Source: Oxytricha trifallax (taxonomy: Eukaryota; Ciliophora; Spirotrichea; Sporadotrichida; Oxytrichidae). From it: a DNA stretch of 64,000 bases. The notes under the pieces are model-generated. The model was given only the letters and a program-made list of their open reading frames with translations. It was not told where the DNA came from and ran no database searches. The position numbers and the translations under genes are program-made. How positions within the stretch are numbered: the stretch's first letter is position 1; each line of letters starts with the position of its first letter. The stretch spans positions 62,001 to 126,000 of the forward strand of contig ARYC01000259.1 of assembly GCA_000711775.1 (NCBI GenBank), in the 5' to 3' direction. Shown piece by piece: positions 11,201 to 21,209 of this stretch.

Positions 11201-14200
11201 ACAAATTTAACTCCCTTTGCAAGATCCCTATTTAATGAGAACGATGATCCACTGTTTTGGGGTTTTAAATAAATTAATTCTCTTAAGAGATGTTATACTA
11301 ATCCTACTGCTTAAATCATTTAAATTAAGGAAGAAAATTATATTTTTATTATAAAATAATGTACTGTTAAAGTATTAAATTGAAGAAGGAATGGGAATTG
11401 AGCCTGAATTTTATGTTTATTTTCAGCAATAATGATTACTTTTAATTTAAGGGAAATTAAAATTAATGTTCCAGTTTTACCATTAGTGCTTATTAATGGT
11501 GCAGAAGGTATTGGAACAGGTTGGTCAACCTACATTCCATGTTTCTCTCCTATTCACATAATTCATAACATTAAGAGGCATCTTGATTTTTATTTTATTT
11601 TATTTCTTGAAGGAAAGCCTTTTCTAAGAATGCAACCATGGTACAAAGGATTCACTGGACAGATTGAGCCAAAGTAAAATGATGAATCAGGACTCTCTTA
11701 TATTGACAAGGGAAAATTTAAAGTTGACAAAGAGAGAAACAAACTTATTATTACTGAATTACCCTTGCAGAAATGGACAAGGGAATACAAAAATTTCTTA
11801 GAAGAGCTTGCTTAAAAGTAACATTTGTACAATTTATGTTTATTGGTCAATATGTATGTCTAAGTGTTTATTAATAGTAACTTTATTCTTTGTCAGTTAA
11901 TGTATTTTAGGGATGAAATTATTGATATAAAGGAGTTCCATCAAGATAACACAGTCCATTTTGAAGTTAAATTTAACAGAAGCAAACTTTTAAATAACTT
12001 TTTAGATTTTAAACTAGACATAGGCACTTTGGATGATGATTAAATTGAGAAAAAGTTTAAGCTCACTTCTAATCTCAATTGCACAAATTTGGTACTTTTC
12101 GATAGAAACTGTAAAATCAAGAAATACGAAAATGAATGCTAAATTCTTGAAGAATTCTTTAATTACAGACTCAATCTCTATAAGAAAAGGAAGGAGAGTA
12201 TGTAATTTGTATTTTAGTTATTTTATGCTTAAAATTATCACTGAGCAGTACGAGAAATTGAGCAACAAATACAGATTTGTTGCATCTATCATAGATGGAA
12301 GCCTTGAGATCTATAAAAAGAAGAAGGAAGATGTTGTGAAATTACTCAAAGAAAAAGGTTTTAAGACTTACCAAGAAATTCATGGTCATTAGAAACAAAA
12401 CTTGCAGTAAGTTGAAAACTAACCTCAAGAAAAACAAGGCAAAGATGCAAAGAAGAATTTCTAACTTGACAAGAGATAAGACTACAACTATCTTCTTAAT
12501 ATGAAGATCTTTTCATTTGTAGAAGACTAACTAGTATTACTTAAAACCAAGATGAATGAGATTGATGAAAAGAGATAAGATCTGTAAAGGAAAACACCTG
12601 AAGATTTATGGAGAATAGATCTTGACTAGGTTTAGGCACTTTATGAGGATACCATGTCTAAAACTGATAAAATTATCACTTAAGACATCATGAGAATCAA
12701 GCACAAAGAATGGGAGGGAGTTCAAGGCAATTAAATCCAAACAAAAGTTGAGAGAGGAAATTGGGGGTTGTAAAAAAATAGACTATATAAACGCTTAAAT
12801 CACATTTTAAAGCAATTTCATTTATCTATCGCATAATTTAAGTGTTCTCCCTGAAATGTGCAATAAAATCTCAGAGCAAAAGATTTGGAAGAGGAGAATA
12901 AGATGGAAATAGATGAAGATCTTACAAAAGAAATTATTATGCCAAAAGCTGAGCATAGAGTTGTCACTAAGGTGACTTAGAATGGTATTACACCAAAGAG
13001 TGCAAAAGATTCTTCACCTTTACCAAAGTCTACTGTTAGATAAGTGTCTATTAAAAAGTACACCGATAAAAAGAGTGTTAAGAGCAAGAATGATAGCGAG
13101 AGTGAATCGGAATTCGAGGAAACTAAAGCAAATAATTTATTATTATCAAATAAAAGGAAATTATTATAGAATTTATTTTTGTATTAAATACAATCAATTA
13201 CCCAATATTTACGAATTGTTTTTCAAATAAAAGTAGTTTATATTTTTAGATAATTAAAAGGGATATTTTATTATATAAAAACTTTCTTTAATAAATTTTA
13301 TTTAGTCTTTTATTATAAATTAAGGATATATTTTATTTAACTCAACTATGTTTAATTCTGATTAACTAAATAACTAAATCAATAAAATCGGGTAGAAAAC
13401 AAAATTCAAAAGCAAAATCAGCAGGGTAATCAAGTGGTAAAAAGGCTGAGTAAAAGAAAAACTAAAAGAAAAGAAGTAGAAAAAATATTGAAGATTCTGA
13501 AGATTCTGAATCTTCAGAGGATTCTAATTCAAGTGGCTCCTCTTTGGATGAGTCAAGTTTTTCTGCTATGAGTGATTCAGATTTTGATAGCAAACTTATT
13601 TTATATTGTCAAACCAAAAAGAAATACTAGGTCAATGAAAAGCGAACATTCTGGAAGCAAAAACGCTAAAGATTCATTAACAAGAAACTCAAAGTTAGCT
13701 GAGAAAATCAACTCAAAATAGAAAGTTTCTTACAATATTTTTGTTTAAAGAGCAAGAGTTGAAGCAATAAAAATCAATCAATAGCAATAGTTCACCAAAG
13801 AAGAAACTTTTAGAGGAAGAAGTCAAACAATCTAGTAAATCAGACAATTCACTCTAACAAAAGCCTCAACAGCAAAAGTTAGCATTTTAATAGCAACCTA
13901 AAACTCAAGGAACACTTGATTAACTATTTGACAAGAGCAAACAGGTCTCTTAAGCTATCGATGAAATCAAGACTGTCAAGAAGGAAGAGCCAAAGAAGGA
14001 GGTCTATGAGATGTCAATTCAAGAAAGATTTAGAATTTCCCTAATTTTAATAGTTTATTAAGAGTTGCTATGCTTAAGTTACAAGGTACATCCTCTTCAG
14101 GGAAGTAAAGCTAAGGAACTGTAGAAGCTGTATCTGTTGCAACTAACTATGTTAAAGCAAATCAAGAAGTCGATCTAGATAAGAGTTGGGTAAATATTGG

Positions 14201-14279
14201 TGAGGATGAGGAAGAAGAGATTCCTATTTCAAGAACTAACAACAAAAAGAGAGCAGCTATACTTGATGACGATGAATGA
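8202..14279 (+). CDS. TOP2: DNA topoisomerase II, interrupted germline gene
   Basis: ATP-dependent type IIA topoisomerase that passes one duplex through another in the nucleus. ATG 8202, UGA 14277-14279; about 1,580-1,595 residues after removing two introns and the IESs listed separately, normal for eukaryotic TOP2. Landmarks in order: GHKL ATPase (DEVLVNAADN, GGRNGFGAKL), transducer (NALIENPAFDSQTKE), TOPRIM (EGDSAKSLAMSGL, PLRGKLLNVR, DQDHDGSHIKGL), winged helix with catalytic Tyr in SASPRYIYTNL, then VLINGAEGIGTGWS and the C-gate. The C-terminal tail is acidic/basic low complexity and holds four of the smallest or best-defined IESs. Segment order is colinear, not scrambled. Every junction was checked by codon phase, and the joined protein follows the TOP2 family. 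A glutaredoxin-like gene follows 130 bp downstream. Confidence 0.97.
8389..8458 (+). other. TOP2 intron 1
   Basis: 70 bp, GTAAGT...AAATAG; splicing gives KIF-DEVLVNAADN across the ATPase domain. Confidence 0.9.
8630..8662 (+). other. TOP2 intron 2 (33 bp)
   Basis: Very short GTAAGA...CTTAG intron; splicing gives PELVFG-HLLTSSNYDD, as in other TOP2 proteins. Confidence 0.9.
8989..9547 (+). other. TOP2 IES 1 (559 bp including one pointer)
   Basis: Pointer TATGATTTA at 8980-8988 and 9539-9547. Joining gives NFIYDLAGTSPKSV, matching the TOP2 transducer. The IES carries an internal near-perfect inverted repeat listed separately. Confidence 0.92.
9114..9412. repeat. Long inverted repeat inside TOP2 IES 1
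   Basis: The left arm begins CTGTTTTGCGGTAGAG at 9114 and runs about 36 bp; the right arm ends with its complement at 9412, with one indel between them. A third partial copy (GCGGTAGAGCAC) lies near 9430. MITE-like structure. Confidence 0.8.
11257..11368 (+). other. TOP2 IES 2
   Basis: Pointer ACTGTT at 11251-11256 and 11363-11368. Removal gives DDPLLKYQIEEGMG, aligned with the family. Confidence 0.9.
11418..11470 (+). other. TOP2 IES 3 (53 bp)
   Basis: Pointer ATGTT at 11413-11417 and 11466-11470. Removal gives IEPEFYVPVLPLVLING, exactly the conserved TOP2 spacing. Confidence 0.9.
11587..11610 (+). other. TOP2 IES 4 (24 bp, in frame)
   Basis: Pointer TCTTGA at 11581-11586 and 11605-11610. 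The insert is a multiple of three and has no UGA, so frame alone would miss it; family alignment (NIKRHL-EGKPFLRM) supports removal. Confidence 0.75.
11858..11905 (+). other. Possible TOP2 IES (48 bp, in frame)
   Basis: Pointer-like repeat ATGTAT at 11852-11857 and 11900-11905. The hydrophobic read-through is absent from TOP2 relatives. Frame is kept either way, so the exact border is uncertain. Confidence 0.5.
12200..12218 (+). other. TOP2 IES 5 (19 bp)
   Basis: AGT repeat at 12197-12199 and 12216-12218. Removal shifts the frame by one as needed and gives KKRKESYFMLKIITEQYEKL. A 20-bp GTATGT...TTTAG reading as an intron does not keep the frame. Confidence 0.7.
12762..12857 (+). other. TOP2 IES 6
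   Basis: Pointer GAAAT at 12757-12761 and 12853-12857; codon phase agrees on both sides (ERGN-VQQNLRAKDL). Confidence 0.8.
13128..13378 (+). other. TOP2 IES 7
   Basis: Pointer AACTAAA at 13121-13127 and 13372-13378 (another copy at 13364-13370). Removal gives EFEETK-SIKSGRKQNS in frame. Confidence 0.8.
13596..13614 (+). other. TOP2 IES 8 (19 bp)
   Basis: Pointer CAAAC at 13591-13595 and 13610-13614; removal gives DFDSK-PKRNTRSMK in frame. Confidence 0.85.
13726..13750 (+). other. TOP2 IES 9 (25 bp)
   Basis: Pointer AAAG at 13722-13725 and 13747-13750; removal shifts the frame by +1 as required (SKQK-EQELKQQKSINS). Confidence 0.8.
14035..14063 (+). other. TOP2 IES 10 (29 bp)
   Basis: AGA repeat at 14032-14034 and 14061-14063; removal gives QERFR-VAMLKLQGTS in the frame of the C-terminus. 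Confidence 0.75.
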
Positions 14280-14408
14280 TTATTTAGTTTATTTCACGAC
14301 ATTTTATATAAAACTAAGAGAAATCAATTTCCTTAAATTATTTAATTTACTCATCAATTAATCTTATCAATTTATTATGATAAAATTGAGAGAAATTTAG
14401 AAAATAAT

Positions 14409-14672
14409 ATGAGACTTCCAATCTTAAAGCTCTTAACCAGACCAGGATGTGAAGCTTGTAACAGAAGCAAATTCATAGTTAAACGGCTAAAGAATCATGT
14501 GAACTTTGAGGCAAAAGTTGTGAATATTCTCAAAAATCCAGAATATATGATTTACTCTGATAAACTTCCAGTTATATTAGTAGAAGAAGAGCCAATATGT
14601 GTAAATAGAATAGTTCAGAGTGATCTTAGGCAAGCCATAGAGAAGTTTAATGATAAATTTAAATAAGTTTGA
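14409..14672 (+). CDS. Glutaredoxin-like small thioredoxin-fold protein
   Basis: 87 residues, ATG 14409 (MRLPILKLLTRPGC), UGA 14670-14672 after one UAA read as Gln. A thioredoxin-fold redox motif GCEAC sits near residue 18, after the first beta strand, and the conserved cis-Pro region is KLPVILVEEE. This is the architecture of the small glutaredoxin-like (DUF836) family. Uninterrupted. It lies 130 bp after the TOP2 stop and 91 bp before the acyl-CoA oxidase ATG on the same strand; whether it shares a somatic chromosome with either is unknown. Substrate not predictable. Confidence 0.8.
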
Positions 14673-14763
14673 GATAATAATTAATATTTGTAGCTGTGGT
14701 TTTTAACTAGTGAGGTATTATAAATTTATTTTCATAATAATTACCCTATTAATATTAATTTAA

Positions 14764-17700
14764 ATGCAATCGCTTAATCTATTAGCAAATCACTTCGTAG
14801 TTTCAGCACCTGTTCCTTAGGAAAACCTTTTGGAAAAATACCAAAAGATGAGTAACATTGATGCTAAATTCTTATCAAAATTATACTATGGAAACCATGA
14901 GTTAGAAATGAGATAAATAGAAAAACTTTTTATTGAAAATTCTTTGTTCAAGTAAGCTAATTTGACAATGACTATTAACTCTGCACTTATATTAACTAGT
15001 TATAAAATGACGATTGAATATTTGTATTAATACGTCACAATTTTATAGAAATGAAACATCAGAGGAATTAACTAGGCAATAAGAAAGAGAGCAAGGTGTT
15101 AAAAAAATGAGAGTGATCTTTGATGAGGCAAGTAAAATTGTAGAGCCTAAAGTCATGTACAATGATCCATACCGCTTTTTAATTTTTGGACTACCAAATT
15201 ATATTTACAGTTAGGCCTTAGCAACTAAATTCTCAGTCAGTTTGATTCTATACTTTAAGAGTATTGATAACCTAGGTACTGAGATCCATCAAAAATACAA
15301 AGATAGACTAGTCGATGGATCAGACTTAGGTTGCTTTGCATTGACTGAATTAGGCCATGGATCCAATGTTAGATCAATTATGACAACTGCTCACTATGAT
15401 AAGGCAAAAGAGGAATTCATAATAAACACTCCCACCGACTTAGCCATGAAATTCTGGATTGGAGGTGCATCTAAAACAGCTACTATTGGTGTTGTATTTG
15501 CATAACTTTATATTGAAGGCAAATGTGAAGGACCACATGTCTTCCTTGTTCCTCTCAGAAACAAAAGAACTTTTGATGTCCTTCCAGGCTTAATTATTGG
15601 AGATTGTGGAAGAAAGAATGGCCAAGATGGAATTGATAATGGATTTATCATTTTTAACAACTACAGAATCCCAAGAGAAAATCTACTAAATAGATTTTCA
15701 AATGTAACTAAAGAAGGAAAGTTTGAGACATCCATTCCTAATCAAGTACTTATCATATTCTAGTTTAATTAATGTTTTTTACTATTTATTGAATATTGAC
15801 AAGAGGTTCGCTGTTTAACTTGGGTCACTTTCATAAGGTAGATTGATGATCATTGGAGGTTCCCCAAGGATCCTAGGTTATGGTTTGAAAATAGCATTAA
15901 GGTTTGCAGCAATCAAAACCCCAAAACCCCTTAATGAGGTTTATAAGTGCTTTGATTTGTAGGGAATTTGTTAGGGGTTGGGGTTATTAATAGGTTTTAA
16001 TGTGAAATTTATAGTAAATGTATTTAATTTAATCACTCAAAAAGCACTTTAGGATCATGTGGTAGAGGTCTGAAGTTTATCTTACTTAACCACAACTCCA
16101 TCTGCTCTATTTATATGTCTGATCTTGAGTTTCGTTTTATTATTATTGATTCAGCCATTTGTTTCATTGATTGAGATACTCTTGTTCTGTCAATAAATTG
16201 CTTTATTCTTTGTTTAGCATCCTTCTCACACCTTGTAGAGTAATAATCGTTGCGAGGCATATCGCACTCTATTATTATTGCTGCTAAAGCCCACACATCC
16301 CACTAAAAGTCACCATCTCTCCAGTCTTCTCTTTCTGGATAGTACCCTTGAGTTCCCATTACAGTTCCAAGCCTTGATACTTCCACTCTATAGGCTCTAT
16401 TGAAATCGATTATTGCTACTCTTACTGGTGAGAAGTTTATCATTATATTTTCTGGCTTCAAATCTCTGTGAACAAACCCTAACTTGTGAAGCTCTTTTAT
16501 ACCTTGTATGGTCTGAGTTGCTATTTATCCAAGCTACTTATGATTTCTTTGATCTGTAATGAAATCTCTTAGGGTCATTTCATAGAGTGGGAGTCTGAAA
16601 GCAACATGATCCTTGGCGAGGAGAACAGCATCTAACTTTATTAAGTATCTACACTCTTTGAACTTTGCTTGAGTGAGTACATGATACTCATTTGTAAACT
16701 CCATCTAGTATTTATCATCACTTAAGAGATAGTTGAAGGGATACACCTTGTATGCATACTGATGATCATTGATAACTTTCTTATCAAAGGATTCTTCTAA
16801 TATAAGGTAGCTTTAAAGTGAAGAGTCTAGGTCAATTTAGGCAAGAACAGGAATCTTTTTATATTGAATTTTAATCATGATCTTTGTGATTTCGGATGCT
16901 AGTACGTTGCGTGATTTCCTAACATATACTGATTCACTAGCTTGTTCAAGCTCTACAAGTTTCGAAGATTCTCTTGTTTTTCTTTTGTTCAGTAGCTTCA
17001 ATTCATCTTCATGCTTTTCAATCTCTAAATCTTTCTTGTGAGCTTTTAAAAGATGCTTCTTAAATCTCTTATATGAGCATACTGCTTATGGCACTCGAAG
17101 CACTCATACTTTCCATCGATTTTATCATGCTTTAAGTATACAGTGGGCTTGGCTTCTCTATGCTATTTCATATGCCTATACCAACTAGATTTATGAGCGA
17201 GCTCTCTCTCACACTACTCACAAAAGTATACTTCTACTTCTTCAGTTTGTATAGGCATTTCATTAATACCTTTCTCCTCCTCTCTGTCTCCCACACACTT
17301 GTTTGCCATTAATTTTCTATTATTAATTTCTATTTTAATAACAGAGACCTCAAGTGATAGCTCAGGTAGTTCCTTAAGTGAGTTCATCTCACAGATATCA
17401 CACTTTTTATTGCTGCCAAAGGTAAGTCTCATTTAGTTTGATGGAAGTGCTGTTGTTTTTCTTAAAATGTTAGCGCTCATATTTAAATTTGAATTTAAAA
17501 TTATAAAACTGCCTCTATAACTGAGAGCTTATATGAGAGCTTTGCAAGCATAAAAGTTTCAAGGGAAGTTTATAGAGTATTATAGAAGAAATATGAATGC
17601 TAAGAAACGATCCAGCTCTAAATCTGGGTGATAAAGTAACCATATTAACTTTCAATAATAAGTTGATTATAGCACGTACCAATTTAGGAGCTGCTCCTAA

Positions 17701-20700
17701 TTAAGTACGTACTGCTTTAGGAGGTATTTTGTCATTATATGATTAAAATTAGGGTACTCCTAATTAAGTACTAGCATTAATTAAAGCTCCTAATTAAGTA
17801 CTAGCATTTTAGGAGCTGCTCCTAATTAAGTACGCACAAATTTAAATTTAAAAATATGGAACTATAACAGTAGAAATTGATATCAATCTCTCAAGTTTGA
17901 AACAAGTTCTCAAAACCTTCTGCATATCCTGCTAAGAGGTTGACCTTCTATAGGATGCCCATATTTAATAGTAAGTTTTACAGAGGTATATAATTGAAAT
18001 CAATAAACTTAAATTTGAATATCATTTCTTAGATCTGTAAACAAGATGGAGTCAATGAATGATGCAATGAATAGAGGGCAAGCACAAGAATTGATTCAAA
18101 GATTTAGAAGCAAGGAGGATTTGCATCGCTACCTGATGCAGCAAGGTAATGAACTCATACTAACTAATCTTGATTATGTAGTTGGTTTGTTTCTACCACG
18201 ATGGAAGGTACTAAAATTTCATTTTTAAGAGCCATACTCTGCGAAGAGAAGAAAGCATTGAAAACTTAAGATGTAAAATTTGCAGAGATCCCAAACAATC
18301 CAGAAATCTCAGTGACTAACTTATATGATGATGCTATGAATGACCCAGAGGTTTCGCTGAACCTGCCTACAAAGAATTGTCAAATAAACTACCTGAAAGA
18401 AACTATTTCTTTGGCATTCTTGCAACAATTAAAGGTGATTACTTGAAAGAAATTATTCAAGAATCTCATAAGAAAAGATACAGCATCTCTTCAGAAGATA
18501 AGGACAAACAAGGCATCAAAATAAGTGAGAGCTGGCTATCAGAGCTGCAGAAGCACCCTTATATTTCTAGTAAGATTTGTAGCTTAACTCTTTAGAAAAA
18601 TCTGGAACTGGCATCTTCTTGATGAAGGAATAGAGCAAGCTTCACAGAGAGCGAAAGTCGCAGACAAATTATGAAGTTAGCAAGAGACTTTATTCAAATA
18701 TTTAGCCTCCAGAGTCAATGAACATAGATGCTGGAGCTGGCAGCAAGAGAAGAAACTTAGGAGGAGGGAAGCAAGAAATAGAAGAAAAGAAAGAGAAGCC
18801 AGCTCCCTCTAAAGAATTCTAAATGTGACTTATATATTCATTAACTTAACTCTAAAACTTATTTATATACATTCACTCTCCCCTCTTTCGCACACTTTTA
18901 AGCCAATAAATTATCTACTCTCTTCGCTGAGCTTTTAATAAAGTCAACTGTATCAATAGGTAGGTCATGCATCAAGTGGTAGAGCAGCAGCTTCTTGTAA
19001 TGGCCTTTTAATATACCCCAGTAGAACTCAATTCCATTAAACTATGGACTGTAAGGTACGTTGAACACTGGTGTTATTCTAAGTTGTTCATAACTCTTCC
19101 TTGTTTCTTTAGTCTTATGAACAGAAAGATTATCAACAAACAGTATTATCTCTTATTCAGGGTACTTCTCTCTCAGCTGTTCTAAGAACTTTATATACTG
19201 CTCTGTCTTAATAGAGCGAGGATGAATAACATAAGTTTCTAAACCAGTATCTTCACTAATTCCTCCAAGAATTGCCATTGTTTATACCTTGACTTTCTAG
19301 TCATATACTTCTATATTACTATGCCTCTTATACCAAGACTTCTAGATGAAAGTGTTGAAGGTAAACACAGCCTCGTCAGCAAGTATAAACTTAATATTAT
19401 TCTATTAGGCTCTCTGCATTTAATGATAAATATAATTTAAGTTGTTGTTGTAAAATGGCAGAGTGAAATCAATCACTCTCTTGATACGATTCACACCTTT
19501 GTAAGAGATACCATTTCGTTTATAAATGTTAGCAACAGACTATGCAGAGATCTTCAACTCAGGGAACTGGCGGTGAAACATAATAGCTCGTTGGTCAAGA
19601 GAGAAGTGAGCCCAATACTTCAAAGTTTTTTCATTAATAAGATAGTCAATATGCTTCTATTGAAACTTTGACTTCCTCTAAGGCATTGAATTCAGCTATT
19701 ATTGCTTTAGTTATACAGCTATAAGGCAGTGGGAGCGAACAGTTGAAGGACTTCTCTTTAAGAGCAGTGCAATTGACTTATAATTAAGTACAGGTTTGAC
19801 TTATTCACTGTATATATCACATCCATATCGCAGTTTAAACACTAAATCTATATACTCTTCATCATAAATAGACCCCAAAAGCTTGCTATTTTTGTCTCGC
19901 ATTTAATTAATAACCCCAACCCCTAACAAATTCCCTACAAATCAAAGCACTTATAAACCTCATTAAGGGGTTTTGGGGTTTTGAATGAGAAGACAATTTG
20001 GAAAGCCAGATGAAAAGGAGGAACAGCCACTTATTGAATACCCTCTTCACTAATATAGGCTTTTCCCATTTGTAGCATAGAAAATAGCTATGATTCTAGC
20101 TGGAAATAAGACTTATGAGATGTGGACCGACTGTCAACCAGAATTATTTGATCCAAATAGCTCTAAAATTCCTGAAATCCATGCTATTACCTCATCTCTA
20201 AAAGGACTTCATACTTGGGCTACAATGAAAGGACTCTAAGAATGCAGAGAAGCATGTGGAGGACTTGGATATTCTTACTACTCTAAAATCGGTATTTTAA
20301 GAAACAACTTTGATGTTAATCAAACTTGGGAAGGTGATAACAACGTTTTATTGCAATAAACAGCAAAATATTTAATCGATATTATGTAAGCTAAGTTTAA
20401 GGGTAAAAAGATTTAAACTTCAACATGTGGATGGATTAAATCAAAACCAGTCTAAGGTGAATAAAATGAATCAAAGACAGAAGAGGAATTCTTGAGAAAT
20501 GAAAACCTTTTAGAAATATTCAAATTTAGAGCCAACCTTTTGCTTTAAAAGAGTGGCCTCTCATTACAAATGACATTAACTTAAAATAAGGATATGAATT
20601 AGATTGATGCTTGGAACAATACCTAAGTATACCTATTAAATTCCCTTGGTAAAGCATTTGGAGAGCTCTTTACAGTATAATAATTCTTCACTTATATCAA

Positions 20701-21055
20701 GAACATTGAAAATGAAGTGGTTAAGACAAACAAAGACACTAAAGAATGTATGTAGAAACTCTATTAACTTTATTGCTTGACAAGAATCGAATAAGATCTT
20801 GGAACTTTCAGAGAAGGCGATTACCTCTCTAGTGAGCATGGTGATATTATAAGAAACACAATAATTACCTTATGTGGAGACCTCAAGAGACATATTATTC
20901 CCTTAGTAGAAACATTCTACCCAGGAGAAGAAATGATGGACTCAATGATAGCTCCAGGAAATGGAGATCTTTATGGATCTATTGTTAACAAGATTTATGG
21001 AGCTCCAAATACGTTTGGCAAAATCAAGAACTGGAAACTTATCTACAAAAATTGA
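14764..21055 (+). CDS. Acyl-CoA oxidase, interrupted by a TBE transposon
   Basis: Peroxisomal-type FAD acyl-CoA oxidase catalysing the first step of beta-oxidation with H2O2 release. ATG 14764, UGA 21053-21055. Four segments join in frame to 691 residues, typical for the family: 14764-14961, 15053-15742, 15795-15913, 19987-21055. Landmarks: [12 protein letters not shown] (FAD/substrate loop), [19 protein letters not shown] then [19 protein letters not shown], and [17 protein letters not shown] carrying the catalytic Glu. The C-terminus ends LIYKN, with no SKL-type targeting signal. TBE copy 1 lies exactly between AA and RRQFG; excision with one AAT restores AAMRRQFG. Confidence 0.95.
14962..15052 (+). 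other. Acyl-CoA oxidase IES 1
   Basis: AAT repeat at 14959-14961 and 15050-15052, phase-matched ([14 protein letters not shown]). The pointer is only 3 bp, so the border could shift slightly. Confidence 0.65.
15743..15794 (+). other. Acyl-CoA oxidase IES 2 (52 bp)
   Basis: AAT repeat at 15740-15742 and 15792-15794; removal gives [18 protein letters not shown], the expected family sequence. Confidence 0.75.
15911..15913. repeat. Target duplication AAT, left of TBE copy 1
   Basis: AAT here and at 19984-19986 flank the element; it fits the ANT target of TBEs. Confidence 0.95.
15914..15991 (+). repeat. TBE copy 1 left terminal inverted repeat
   Basis: 78 bp beginning with the telomere-like CAAAACCCCAAAACCCC; the complement ends the element at 19983. 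Confidence 0.92.
16033..17480 (-). pseudogene. TBE copy 1 zinc-finger/kinase ORF, one frameshift
   Basis: Starts ATG 17480 ([12 protein letters not shown]), ends UGA 16035-16033. Two C2H2 fingers (YFCEQCERE...RHMKQH and YECFECHKQ) precede a protein-kinase-like domain: [15 protein letters not shown] keeps the HRD catalytic loop, but the DFG position reads DFN ([10 protein letters not shown]). Then [11 protein letters not shown] and a WDVWALAAI helix. Compared with copy 3, one base is missing in the second finger region (near 17065), which shifts the frame. Role in transposition unknown; the family is known as the 57-kDa ORF. Confidence 0.85.
17671..17837. promoter_or_regulatory. Iterated motif array in TBE copy 1 divergent promoter
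   Basis: Four exact copies of CTCCTAATTAAGTAC lie between the divergently oriented kinase-like and 22-kDa-type ORFs, with related palindromic fragments. Position suggests a regulatory array; function is inferred. Confidence 0.6.
18046..18828 (+). pseudogene. TBE copy 1 22-kDa-type ORF, two frameshifts
   Basis: ATG 18046 ([16 protein letters not shown]), end UGA 18826-18828. It contains two short introns seen also in copy 2: 18146-18181 (36 bp) and 18570-18595 (26 bp). Relative to copies 2 and 3 it lacks one base near 18198 (CCACGATGG for CCAACGATGG) and about four bases near 18374, so the frame is lost in the middle. Highly charged, no recognised domain; C-terminus rich in Lys, Glu and Gly. 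Confidence 0.8.
18838..19902 (-). CDS. TBE copy 1 transposase (42-kDa, DDE), intact
   Basis: 354 residues, ATG 19902-19900 ([16 protein letters not shown]), UGA 18840-18838, no internal UGA or frameshift. The N-terminus looks like a helix-turn-helix ([19 protein letters not shown]). The catalytic triad of the IS630/Tc1-mariner type is in [14 protein letters not shown] and FNGIEFYWG. In this family the enzyme binds the terminal repeats and cuts the ends; in Oxytricha TBE transposases are also known to act in genome rearrangement. The only apparently complete transposase of the three copies here. Confidence 0.93.
19906..19983 (-). repeat. TBE copy 1 right terminal inverted repeat
   Basis: Complement of the left end, finishing GGGGTTTTGGGGTTTTG; AAT duplication follows at 19984-19986. 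Confidence 0.92.
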
Positions 21056-21209
21056 ATCTTGATAAAATTAGCATATTTTAATTTAGATTTAGTATCTTTT
21101 AATCCTAATTTAAATATCATTTAATAATTAAATTATTTAGGGAATGTTAATATTTTAGTATTTGATATCTAGTTTAATAGGAATTATAATCTCTCCAGAT
21201 AAATTAGAA

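Larger units (their letters stand above)
15914..19983. mobile_element. TBE transposon copy 1 (4,070 bp)
   Basis: Telomere-bearing element: both ends carry 17 bp of C4A4-type repeat (CAAAACCCCAAAACCCC) within roughly 78-bp terminal inverted repeats. It holds the three TBE genes: zinc-finger/kinase (57-kDa type, minus), 22-kDa-type ORF (plus) and the 42-kDa DDE transposase (minus). The transposase and 22-kDa-type genes converge with stop codons 9 bp apart. Known TBEs are about 4.1 kb and are removed during somatic development. Closely related to copy 3, in opposite orientation. Confidence 0.97.

Noticed and set aside
11838..11910. GT-AG intron in TOP2
   Set aside because: Splicing here would shift the frame away from the conserved downstream text; an in-frame IES fits better.
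15914..15930. C4A4 repeats as real chromosome ends
   Set aside because: They occur as inverted ends of three elements with target duplications inside genes, so they are transposon termini.
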